Below, in pieces: positions 44,555 through 55,889 of a stretch of 64,000 bases of DNA. The stretch spans positions 3,053,001 through 3,117,000 of the forward strand of contig NC_133170.1 in assembly GCF_040802235.1 (NCBI RefSeq). The letters run 5' to 3'. The translations under genes and the position numbers were made by a program. The DNA comes from Manis javanica (lineage: Eukaryota; Chordata; Mammalia; Pholidota; Manidae). How positions within the stretch are numbered: position 1 is the stretch's first letter; every line of letters begins with the position of its first letter. The notes under the pieces were generated by a model. That model saw only the letters and a program-made list of their open reading frames with translations. It was not told where the DNA came from and made no database searches.

Positions 44555-47500
44555 GTGAGGCCCGGGCGGCGGGGTCGCGGGGCCCGGCGGGGCGCGGCGC
44601 GGGGAGCCGGGAGCCGGGTGGTCCGCGCAGGAGCGGAGGGTGGAATTTAATCTCCGTCCTCAGATACACAGTATCTGATTAGGGAATGTGCAATACACGG
44701 GAACTTTCTTTTTTAATACAGACGTCGGGAGGTCAGATGGAGGTTTTGTTTAGTGTTTTTATTACACATCTCTCATGTTTCACGAATAAATGGCTGGAGG
44801 CGAGCCAAGTCACACGGACGCATTTTTACTGAAAGTATCTGAGAATTTTTAGTTTGATTAAATGGCAATCTTTAGACTGTGCAAACGAGATAAAATGATT
44901 TCTGCCATTTCTCTGTCTTAGCTATTTTATTGTAAGCTTACAGTGCAGTAAGTCGGTCTTTTAAAAAACCAATTAAGTGACTTAAGGATTTAAGGAAAAT
45001 CATCTAGGAAATTCAGGCAGGCACATTCTTAATCTGTCAGCCCTGGGTTAGAGTTCCTTTGCCTTTAGAAGAAGGTAGCTTTTGAATTAATTTTCATCAT
45101 AATCCTGTGATTTATAGCTTGATAGATAGATAACATGCATTTTGATACTCTGAAGTATATTAAAGGCTTAATTATCACAAGAGTATGTCTACTGATGGGT
45201 TACGATACACTGTTTTAAAAAAGGCCTACACATTATCAACATTAGATTGTATTCAGTAGAAGTTAGATTTTTAAAAATGAGATACCTTGGCTCTTAAACA
45301 CCGTTTACAGCATTTTATTGAATTTTTAAGATGTAGAGGTAGAAATATTTGGCAGTAAAGATTAGATTAATGAAGCTAGGTATTTTGACATACCTGTCTT
45401 CTTGTAAATCATAATAATATGCTTTTTGTTTTATTAGTTTCCATTTTCATTCATTAAAATACATTGAACATTTTTTCATGATATCCTTTAAAAGGCACTT
45501 TCAAATATCTACTAAATTCAAGGTAATCTAACAGAACATTCTAAAAAGAGAAAAGCACCTATTTGTAAAGGTGAATGTGGTAACTGTCACTATATGATAA
45601 CTATTTTTGGACCCGTGGTTTAAGTATTTTGAAAAGCAGTATCTTTATATCTTTATATCTATATAAGGTTGGATTTAAATTATATTTGTATGTCTATATC
45701 AGTACTTTATGTGTTTAGAAGCTCAAGCAATTTTCAGAAAATTTGGTTTTTGGAGGCAGGAAATTTAAAGTAAATACAATTATTGTGATCTTGATCTCTG
45801 GTACAACATTGTTGCTTTTTGTTGTTCCCTTTCTATTTTCTCGTAGCCATTAGAAAAAATACTGAAACTAGAAAAGTTATATGTTTATTTGCAGGGGCAG
45901 CAAGGATGGGGGGAAGCTGGTGTTCTACTCCACAGCCAGTCTTGGGGTTAGAGGAACCCTGAGAACTAGAGTAGATGGTGGCAGCTCAGAAGAGAAGAAA
46001 CAGGCCGAATGCAACCCGGCCCCTGGAAGAAGGCATGTAGTGCCCAGGGGAGTCGGCCCAGGACAGAGAAGTGGGCCTTGTTTAACAGAGGCTTGGGGCC
46101 CCCATTTTTTGCCAGTACATCTAAGCTCTTGTAGATCCAATTTTTAGTGGTGGGAACATTACTTGAGGAGCCCTCAGAGAAGCATTGTCATTTGGATTGA
46201 AACTGAAGAGGCTCTGGGCGACTCACCAGAAGTCTAGGGGACACTCTGTTCCTGAAAGTAAGTGTTCTGTACTGTGACCCTGTCAGCTTCTTCCTTCCTT
46301 TCTCTGAATTTTCTTTTTTGATTTTGGCCTTAAGTTAAACCTAACAGCTCTAATTTCTCTGTTATCTGTTATTTTCCTGTCACTGTTTCTGAAATTCAGA
46401 GTGGAATCCATGTTCAGACAGAACAATGGCACAGGGATTGTTTATAGGGCAGATATTGATTGCACCACAAAATATTTCCTCTCCTGATAATGTTAAAAAA
46501 AAAAACAGGACTTAAGGGCTGCGTAACACTATTGAGAATCAAAAGTTTCAGTAGTTGGAAGACATAGTGGTAATTGCAAGTCGGGGTAATTTCCAGGATG
46601 AGGTTGACAGTTGCCGAAGCAGGGACTGGATGGCTGCAGAGCAGTAGAAGGCAGTCCGCTAATGACTTGTTCTCATCCCTGACAGACGGGACTCGAATCT
46701 CTTGGGTCACAGACCTTTGAAGTGATTCTGTCACAGTTGCCAAATGTGAGGCCAAGTTAAGCCATCCCAGTCATTTGAAAAATCCTCTCTTTCTTAAACC
46801 TCCAGAGAGGATGCATTCCATGGTCTCCCTTCAAAGTCTTCACTGGTAGTTTTTTTTCTTTAAAGGATATGTATGTAGTACGAATGCTTTAGATTGCGAC
46901 AGAAGACCATTTCCTTTGGCTGTATTCTTGGTAGATCATGTTTTTCTGCAGAATAACTGTATGGAATGAAATGAGGTTATATCCATAGCAGAATTGCACA
47001 ATGAAATGTGATTTGAAGTAGCTTTAGTTCCAAATTGATAAATTATATTCTGTAAATTTATGCCATTTCTGTGATTGAATTTCAATTTGGTACTTCCAGG
47101 CTTTAATTAGTTTAAATTTGATTAATCTCTTCTTTTTATCCAAATTCTAAATAGATAGTTCAAGTACCTAAAGTTCTCTACTCTGCTTTTGTGAGAGAAA
47201 CTGATAAATGTCAGGAAAAATTTAAGAGGGAAAAGCGGTAGTGAAAGGTGATTATCAAAGGAACTACACAGTTCCTCTCTTTTTATCTCAATTTCTTGTA
47301 AGGCAATCCATGTCTCATATATAAACCTAAGAAACTGTAAGAAATTAAGACCCATGCTGAATCATCAGAGAAAATGACATCTTTCCTACAGTGTGTGTGA
47401 GGCAGTGCGGTCCATGTAGAGAGCCTGGGTGAGCCTGGTACCCCACTGCCACCTCTTCATGTATTAATGGAAACGACTGCTTAATTCGGATAACAAATAT

Positions 47501-48440
47501 TTAAAAATGAAGAGGATGGGCCTGTTTGCTCTGAACTGTGATCTAAATGAGAACATACAGAATTTACATAGTCGGCTTCCAGGTGTAGCTTCCAAGTCTA
47601 CCAGGTGATGTTCTGTTTTCTCGGTGTAAATTGTAATAGTTCCTTTAGGTTCCTCCGAGATGCTATTTTAGAGAATGATGAGAAAGATTTCATATAGTAG
47701 CAAGAGCACTAGGTGTTTGAGCAGAGGTCAGGAGCCCCGTGTTCTTACTCTAGCCACTGCAGTGTTCACCAGTGTTTGTCAAAAATCGTGTTTTCTGCAA
47801 GGGCCGAGCTGGGTAGAGGACATGCAGCGGCGAGGAAAAGCAGCGTTTCTTTTGTTTCTGCTGTAACATTTTATGACTTTGTTGTCCCATCAGAAGTACT
47901 TTGAACTACCAAATTTCCTATATGAGGTGGTATTGGTAAATATTTCCTTTATGTGTGAGCTGAAGAGGTGAAGTTTTTAAATTAAAAATAGTGTTTATAA
48001 CTGAACCTAGTATTATGGTTAAGATCTGACTGTTGGTAAACAGATTGAATTAATTCTGTGAAATGGAAATAAACCATATAAAATTCACATTTTGAAGAAA
48101 CCAGTTATCTGATAGAAGTCTTTCCAGCGCTCTTGCTGCCCTCTCCTTCTTTCTTTTTGTCCTCTGTGTGAGGCTGGGCACAGGTGCTCCTGGGTCCTTG
48201 GCTCGGGAATGGGAGAGCGCACCGGCGGCCATTCCAGTCGGTCTGGTTCTCAGAAGCGCTGGGCACCCACCCTCTCTCCCCATCTGCGAAGCTGCCCCAG
48301 TCCCCACACGGTGGTTCAGAGACCACCACCCTCCTTATTCCGGGATGTTGGTTTTCCCCGATGTCTTGGGTTACAGAGGTCACACAGGTTCACTGTTTAC
48401 AGAGAAGTTCTTAAGTCATCAGTGTTTGGATAATCTAGAA
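44555..48440. other. YAF2 intron 2, first part
   Basis: GC content falls sharply after 44,640. AT-rich intron without a named repeat. An 84-codon open stretch after an acceptor-like ttatttgcag (45,892-46,147) is in the phase of YAF2 exon 2 and is listed as a finding. 48,100-48,430 is less AT-rich with chance frames. Confidence 0.45.
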
Positions 48441-49591
48441 TAGTGGTTTTCCAAGTGAGACCTGAGGAACCCTGGGCATCGCTTCAGACACCTGTAGGGA
48501 ATCCGTGAGGCCAGGACTGTTTGCCCGCTCACGCCGACGGTGTTTGCCTGTTTCCTGTGCTGACACTTGGAGTGGAGGTGCAGAGGTGGTGGTGCTGAGG
48601 CTGCGGCAGCCCCGCTCACCTTCGCCTTCACCTTCATCTCCACCCCATGCACACGAGACGGAACTAATGCTGCTTCTGCTTAAGAATATCCTGATGAAGC
48701 AGGAAAGGTTACCAATGTTAGGGAGTTTCATGTTATTTATGGTTTCAGAATTGGACGTTTAGCAGAAATGTTCTCCAGAATGAACACGGTGACTCTGTCC
48801 CTTCAAGAAACACAATTGATAGTATTTGTTGCCAGTGATAAAAAAATTGAGCTCTCAGGTAAAATGCAGAATTGTTGAAAATGTGTAACCACTGTAGTGA
48901 GCTTAAGAGCTTCCCAGTACTTTAAAGATGAGATTGAGTAGCGGTATCAATGAATGTAATTTCTGATATTTTATCATGAAATCTGTCAGTATTTGGAAAT
49001 TTGCATAACTCAGTGAATCAGTATTTTCCAATAACCAATATAACCATCCAATGTACAAAATGAACTAATGAGTTTTAAGGGAACACTATGAAAACTTCAT
49101 TGATGTGGTTTCAGATTTCACATGCAACTAACCTTTGAGAAACATCTGCTTGTGTTCTGCGTGTAGTATCAGAGAGGGTAAGTTATCTGAAATAGCTGTT
49201 AAAATACTACGCCCTTTCTAAGCTGTATGTTTGTGGGAGTCCTGATTTTCTTCATATTCTTGAACCAAAACAATATATTGCAACAAACTGAGCGTGGAAG
49301 TAGCTATGACGATCCCTTGTTTTCTATTAAGCCAGGTATTAGAGGTTTGTAAAAATATGTAAGTGCCCCATTTCATACAAAATTATCTTTGTTTTGGAAA
49401 AGAGAGGTTTTCAAAAAATAAAAAGGTTATTTATATTAAAATGTGCTTTCTTTTTAAAAATGAACTAATGTAAAAATTTGTTTTTACTTCTAACTTAGGT
49501 ATTTAGTGATAGCTGTGACTTAAGTAAACAAGAGTTCTTTTAATGCTTGAGATGTAAAGAGATCCTGAGACTAAAAAGTCTATGAACTGCC
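48441..49591 (+). mobile_element. Fossil hAT DNA transposon with internally deleted transposase
   Basis: Starts with tagtggttttccaagtgag and ends with actaaaaagtctatgaactg, decayed hAT-type terminal inverted repeats of the cagtggttctcaa kind. Inside, from about 48,765, the sense strand keeps remnants of an hAT transposase C-terminal part: aatgttctccagaatgaaca, then cagtatttggaaatttgcat, then ttgatgtggtttcagatttc, then tctgaaatagctgttaaaat, then ttcttcatattcttgaacca, then tctattaagccaggtatt. The N-terminal and catalytic middle are missing between about 48,720 and 48,765. Many stops and indels. The family (Zaphod/Tip100- or Charlie-like) is uncertain. Confidence 0.7.
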
Positions 49592-49609
49592 GGCATGGAG
49601 TTTTGGTAG

Positions 49610-50545
49610 CTTGGGTTTCTCTGTGTCACAGATTGGCTTCCTTCAACAGGCGTGCTTTCCTGGTCCTTCATCCTTTGTCGGGTCGGGTCTCTCTGTAAGC
49701 CTGGGGACCCAGTTGCAGACGGCAGCGGCCACCTCTCATTCTTGCCATGCCACCTCTACAGCATCTGATGTTGGCAGCTTTTTCCCAGCCCTCCTTCCTG
49801 CCGTCTCCGGCACCGCTTCCTCCTCGTTCTCCCCGTATGTCCCTGAAATCAATCTCTGCCTGCCCCAAACCTGGCTGTTTCTCTATATGCCATACTTCGC
49901 ATGTGGCATAAGTTTTCCGGAGCCTAAGCTAGGCGCTGCCATTGTCTCAACTTTGATTCTAACTCATGGTCATTCCTCATGTCCAGTCCTCCTCTCGATT
50001 GTCTCTCAAATCTGGTCTTCTCTCTGGTTTGTCGCTGTTGGTGGGAGCCTATTTCTGTTCTCTTGGTAGTTACTGAACAAATTGGTCCCTTCTCCAGAAT
50101 GCTGCTAGCATTATCTTCAGCATGTTTTTGAAACCTGGATTATGTTAGTCCATGTATTAAAAAAAGAAGAGCCCTCTCCAGTGACTTCTGAATAAAGGTT
50201 GAGCTCCTGAGCACAGAGTTCAGGGCTACCATAATCTGTCCCTAAACCACCTTCCAGCTTCATGTCCTGCTGTGTATCCCAGCCAGTCCTGTGCTGCGTC
50301 AGCACTGAAGTGTGTTTTACCAGCTGGTGCTTCTTAAAACACACCCTCTGGGATTACCACCCCCTGACCCCCAAGCTGTCCTAGTCATCCAGGTGGCTGT
50401 GTACTGCGTGCACTTACTCCTGGGGAGTTGCCGTGCTTGGTACAGTGGTCTAGGTGTTTATCTGCCCCAGCAGGCAGGGACTGTTTTACACGCTTTGGGA
50501 TCCTCAGAAGCTGGGAAAGTGCATACAACACTGTAGGCATTTAAA
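49610..50545 (+). mobile_element. L2-type LINE, 3' part
   Basis: Pyrimidine-rich sense L2 pattern: catgtccagtcctcctctcg, then agaatgctgctagcattatc, then ctccagtgacttctgaataa, then tcagggctaccataatctgt, then cagcttcatgtcctgctgtg, then caggcagggactgttttaca. The 152-codon open frame at 49611-50069 falls inside it and is not a host gene. Confidence 0.55.
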
Positions 50546-53500
50546 CTTTTTCAGTGCATGTTCCTTTAAGTTTGACTATTTTCTTTGACACTTGGCGTTA
50601 TTTTTCCAGTCACTTTTGATATCATATTAGTAGAGATACTAAGATTTGTTTTGTCCAAATTTGTATTTATGTGTCCTTTTAGTATTTTTTTTTCTTGATT
50701 TTGCTTTATATTTTGATGTGTTATTTGATAAAAGGCACAGTTTTTATGGTTAGACTAGTAATTGAGACCCAGTTTCTTTATCTTTCAACATGGGAATGGT
50801 ATTTTTATAACACAATAATGGTGTAATACAGTATGTGATTATTTTGAAGATAAATGTATTTTTTCTATTACCATACTTCTATTTTTCTTGTCATATACTT
50901 AACATGTATGTGTACAAATAGAAGATGCAACTTTAATTTTGGGATATTTCTAGCTTTATCATTTTTTAAGTTGAGATTAATGTTACATGTTTCAGCATTA
51001 TTTCAAGGATGATACTGTATTGGAATACCTTAGCATTTTTAAAGTATAATTTTGGAAAGTTGTATGTTTGTTATTTTTATTATCTCACAGACACTTATTT
51101 CAACTGTTTTAGATTATTGAAGTTTATGTAGTATATAGCTAATAATGAGAATTATTTCTTGACCAAAGCGAGTCACTAATGTCATGGAAGAGTACAGCAT
51201 ATTATGGAATTTATTCCTTTACTAAATTATAAGTTCTCTGTTGAATGATTTTTAAAGTTAAATAGTTGACATTGAGGGCCTATCAAACACTAAAATATAC
51301 TAAACTTAAATTTGTGGTATTTGAAAAATGGTTTAGAATTCAAATTTTGCATTTGTTTGAATTGTACTGAGTTTAAAATTAGTTAATTGAATGAATTAAA
51401 TTGAATTATTTAAAATGGAACTATAGTAGTAGTAGTCTGAAAAATTTACCTAGTATGGATATGTTGTTTAATTAATATATTTGTTACTTAATCATTCCCC
51501 AAACCATCTTTTTTGAGAACAGAATAATTTTATAATAACATGTCACTACATTTAATGCCTGTGTCCCCATCTCTCTTCCTGGTTGTGGTGGCAGAGATTT
51601 GCAGTGTGCTAGCCAGGTTTCTTTTTCTTTTCTTTAAAAAGCACTGTTGAGAAGATTAAATGTGTTAATTTCTGTAAAGCTCGTATTAATACAGTAGCTG
51701 ACGCTGAATTGTAGCCTTTACTGTTAAGGTGTGTATTGGAAAGAATATAATTGATCACTGCCAAGTTAATTTTCAGTTACTGTTTGTGGTCTCTGGGGTA
51801 GGAGTTCAGTAAATACCTGTCCGTAAATTCTGTATTCGTCATGTAGTGCTTTCCTGTGTGTCCTTCCGGAAACCACCCTACATGCAGGAGAGGAAGATGG
51901 TCATCTAATCATAGACTCAGTGTGAGAGCCTAGATGGAAACACAGGTTCTTTGACTACTAACTAGTTGGTCTTTTCACCTTCTGTCTCTTCTAAAGTGTT
52001 TGGGTGAAAGGTTTCTTTGCTTATTCCTCTTGTCTTCATGGTTAGATAAAGGACCAGCATACTTTGGTAGAAAGACTAGCATTCTGCAGGGTGTATCAAG
52101 TTTTCAGTCAAGGATCTAATTAAACTTTATTTTTTTAAGAAACATTTTCCTTGAATGGTTATCTTTCATAGTTTTAATGGTATTACAAGTGTATAAAATA
52201 TATCATTGTGATGGCACTGTTTTGTTTATTGGCCTTCATGATTGCTAAAATCCTATCTTTTGTTATGTGATCTGTGACTGATAATCATCTGTTTTAAAAG
52301 ATTCAATAGGCACTGCATTCTTACATTGTTTGTTATGGGAAATTACAGAATGACAGAATTTTAGAGCTGGAAAGGAACCTTTCAAGAGCTTCCATAGTGT
52401 TGAGTCATTTCCTGAGACACGCTGCTTTCTATTACTTGAAACCTTATTGGTGGAAGAATAAGATAGTCTTCAGAGAGAAGGTCTTGAGGGGTTTGGGGTG
52501 GAGAAGTTGGTGTTAAAACTTTTGAAATGGGTTGAGGCCACTCTTGTTTGGAAACCCTTCTTGTTTGGGATTTCAGCTCAGTTTGGAGGATTCTCGTTCC
52601 GCGGGCTTCACTCTACTGGGTGAGATCTTTCTGTTTGTGGGAACTCAGGGACTGGCTTAGTGTCCCCTTGACGGGCCTGGAAAGACTGTGACTTGTTGCA
52701 GGCCAGGAGCCAGTCAGCGTCTATGCAGACACCTGGGCCTCTGGTCCTTTTTGTCACTTTGTCGTTGCCCTGGTAACATCATTGCTGCTGTCATTGTTGG
52801 CGTCACCATTTTGTTACTTGTAGTTTGCAAGCAATGCGGTGTATATAAAAGCCACGTTTGAAACAGCTGGGTTTGCTGCAAGTGTCTTTTTTCTTTGTGC
52901 CCTGGGTTTCTGTACCACTGGTACTTGGAATCCTTTACCGTGAGTATATTATTTATGCATGTGCCTGGCAAAGACTTAAGAAACTGAGTATTTTACTCAC
53001 ACCACCCCAAATAAATCCCACCCCTTCTCCATTATGTGGGCTGCAAAAAGCTTCCTAAGGGTCTCATCCGGGAGGTTTTATATACCTGGGTCTGGTGCTG
53101 TACACCGTGGTAACTTCTAACATTAAGTGTCCTTCTTACAACTAACAGAACTGAGGTTACAATGTCAGCCTGCAGGGTAGTGGATGAAGAGTGAAATGAC
53201 TGTCAATTCTCCCTGTGTTCACTGATTTCTGAGGTACAGATGTTCACAAACTTCATTTTTGTGTCTTGTGTAGTAACATTAATCGTGCTGTATATCTTGG
53301 CTGCTTTGATGTCATGGAATTTCTTAGGAGAAAAGTCCCGGCAGACTTCCTTCTTTCATTTATAATATAAATACTAAGAATCACAGTAGTAGGATTAATA
53401 ACCAATTGTATGTGCGTATATGAATGTGTATGTATGAGAAAAGTTTGTGCAGGTCTCTGATAATTTTTAGAAGTGAGTTAAACCACTTTATCTTCCCGTG

Positions 53501-54405
53501 TGTCATAGTCCGATCAGGACTCTTCCGCCCAGGGTTGCGTCTTACTTCACAGGACGTGCATGGGACCCTCCCCTCCAGCCTCAGGGAGGCCGTGCCGACG
53601 GCAGAGGAGCGTCTGCTGGAGGAGTGGGGCCCCGGCTGCGCGTGCGCGTGCGGAGGAGGCCGGGGACGGGCTTCCTTCATCTTCTTCCATCTGTTTTTGC
53701 TGCTTAGCTTCCGTCTTCCCAGGACCCCAAGCCTCACTGCGTTCATGGTGAGCCTGCCCTCGAAGGCATTCTGATTCCTTTCTTTTGTTTACTCCATCAG
53801 AGTTCTTCCTCTCCTAGAAAATCTTTTCCATTTTATGTAAATCTGAATAAAGTAATTGTTTCAAGAGTAATAACCTGACGACTGGGGATAGTTATTTTTT
53901 TCCTTAAGAAAATAATGCTCTGAGATAAAGCATTGCATGTTCATTGAGAACACTGAAGCGGGAGGAGCGAAGTAGGAATGGCCGGCATCGCACCGTGTCT
54001 CCAGCCGTTCCTGAGATGCTGGGCTTCCATTCCGCCTCTTACACGTGCACGTCAGTATCTGCGAGTGGAAGATGAGTGTCTCTCTTTGAAAGAATGTGAG
54101 AAGGGAGGAGGCTTTTAAATCAGGGGCCCCCTCTGATGTCACGTGACTGCTGTCCCCTTGCCTCATCCCCTCTTTCTGCTCCAGTGCCCCTCACAAACAC
54201 TGGTCCTAGGGGTTGCTCTTTGGAAACAAGAAGTCAGAAAAATTTGGAAAATGCCGCATAGCGTATGTTCTTGGAGCTTAATAAACTAAAGGGTCTGAGA
54301 AGTCCTCTAGTACTAAAACTTGTTTTAGGTTAATCCAGTGGTGCTCGATCTTATTTGACCAGAGCGATTTTTTTTTCTACTATAATATAGGACATGTTAG
54401 GACAT
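50546..54405. other. YAF2 intron 2, middle part
   Basis: AT-rich to about 52,300, then mixed. A MIR-like tatagagctggaaaggaacc-type piece is at 52,345-52,400. 53,500-53,700 is a short CpG-rich block (gcgcgtgcgcgtgcgg) with overlapping chance frames. No YAF2 exon found. Confidence 0.45.
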
Positions 54406-54409
54406 ACTG

Positions 54410-54585
54410 TCCTGTAGGCCTTTGCTGTTGAGTATGGTCTGAAGACAAGTGGCTTGGCTTCTCCAGGGAGCTCGTTAGAAATACGGAACCTGAGGTCCTG
54501 CCAAGGACTTAGTGAGTCACGACCTGCATTTCAGCAGGATCCCTAGGTGCTCATAGGCACTGGGAAATCTGAGAAGCACTTTTGA
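54410..54585 (+). mobile_element. MER5-type hAT nonautonomous element
   Basis: gtatggtctgaagacaagtg, then gggagctcgttagaaatacg, then gaacctgaggtcctgcc, then gacctgcatttcagcaggat, then ccctaggtgctcataggcac, then tgagaagcac is the MER5A/B pattern, nearly full length. Confidence 0.8.
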
Positions 54586-54589
54586 GGAT

Positions 54590-55650
54590 AAGGTAGTGAG
54601 GTGGGCAGGGCTCTGAGGTGTTCATTCCACTTGAGCTGCTCTTCTCAGGCAGCTTCCCCCCTCTTCGCGTGTGCCTGGGCCTGGCTGCAGGCAGGGTTGC
54701 AGGTACAATGTGTATTGGGGCACACGTGTGTGGAGAGGCATGTGGGTGTGAGGCGTCTCTGCCTATGGCACCCTTCCCTGACCTGCACGTCCCTCATGAG
54801 CTCCTACGTCCAAAAATGCCTCCTCTGTTTGTTGACACCTGTTCCCTCTTAACCCTGCTTCTGATGTCTGCGCACAGCCTTTCATTCCTTCATCCCCAGC
54901 TCACCCAGAGCCTGCTTGGGGAGCCTCTCGTGCCCCGGCACGAAGGCAGCAGGGGAGGGCAGCAGGGAGATGGGCTTGCCAGTCACCATTTAGCCTTCCA
55001 GCCCCAAAGGCGTGTGTTCAGCCCCGGCTGGGTTAGTTGTGACTGGACTTCTTAGCTTCGCGTTTCAAAGGGAAGGGCTGCCAGGGAGTTTTATGTAGGG
55101 TGGGGATATTTGAAGCTTCATTCCTGAAAAGCCTTTTCTTCCTCCCTCCTCCGGCATCTTCCCTTTCTTCTCAGGCATGTTCTCAGGCACTTTGCTTTTT
55201 TCTTTTTTAAAACCAAGGCTGGTAAGGCCTAGCGCTACATAGTCATTGATGAGATGAGTATTCAGCAGTACTTACGAATGAAAAATACTTACATTCATAA
55301 TGTCACCAAATTATGCTTTTTGACAAAATATAATAAGACTGTTTCTTTATCTGTACGGATGTGGTTATCAAATTTGGTCAGTATTCCCTTGTTGCTAATT
55401 TTCCGTGAACTTAATGTCTCTTGATTACACAGCATTTTTCTGTAATATTCTGTGGTAATTTACATTTTGATTATAATCTTGCCATCCTCCCCTTGTATAG
55501 GATTTCATATATATTTATACTTTTAGTGCACAAAAATATATCTAGCTTTATTTTATAAACTACACACTTGTTTTTAATTTTTATGTGTATTCTGTATGTA
55601 ATGAAAAACAAAAATAAAAGAACCTTGATATTTAAGAGTTCTCTGCAGTT
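54590..55650. other. YAF2 intron 2, mixed stretch
   Basis: 54,600-55,050 has L2-like pyrimidine-rich sequence with a 145-codon chance frame; 55,200-55,640 is AT-rich. Nothing firmly identified. Confidence 0.35.
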
Positions 55651-55654
55651 ATGC

Positions 55655-55885
55655 ACTGTAGTGGTAAAGAGTTTATTCTGGAGCTCAGCTATTTGGGTTT
55701 AAAGATTGGGCTCACCACTTACTAGCTAGGACCTTGTGCAAATAGCTCAACTTTTTGAGTCTGAGTTTTTATAATTGTAAAACGGAGATGATAGCATGGG
55801 GTTGTTGCGAGGATTAAATGAGATAAATCTTGTAAAGTATTTGGCACAGTACCTGGCATGTAGTAAGTCCTCAAAACATGTTAGC
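55655..55885 (+). repeat. MIR SINE, nearly full length
   Basis: The best-preserved SINE in the window: gtagtggtaaagagtttatt, then gggctcaccacttactagct, then ccttgtgcaaatagctcaac, then gttgttgcgaggattaaatg, then ggcacagtacctggcatgta, then tcaaaacatgttagct. Sense orientation, with the tRNA-related head and the core both clear. Confidence 0.9.
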
Positions 55886-55889
55886 TGAG

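Larger units (their letters stand above)
43640..44640. promoter_or_regulatory. YAF2: CpG island, YAF2 promoter (probably bidirectional)
   Basis: About 1 kb of very GC- and CpG-rich DNA in AT-rich surroundings, covering YAF2 exons 1 and 2. Visible elements are a palindromic E-box GTCACGTG (43964-43971), a GC box ggggcggggc (44353-44362), and a YY1-like gatggcggc just inside intron 1 (44281-44289). There is no TATA box near 44,000-44,134. In human, YAF2 and PPHLN1 start from one island about 100 bp apart in opposite directions. The same is expected here with PPHLN1 on the minus strand, but I could not place its exon. Confidence 0.85.

Noticed and set aside
43606..44669. Several long open frames on both strands of the CpG island (up to 261 codons)
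   Set aside because: High GC removes stop codons. The 261-codon + frame (43773-44558) merely runs through the 5' UTR and intron 1 into true YAF2 exon 2 in phase; the conserved start is ATG at 44135 with splicing.
49611..50069. 152-codon + frame with cysteine- and serine-rich peptide
   Set aside because: Falls inside an L2-like repeat, whose pyrimidine-rich DNA has few stops.
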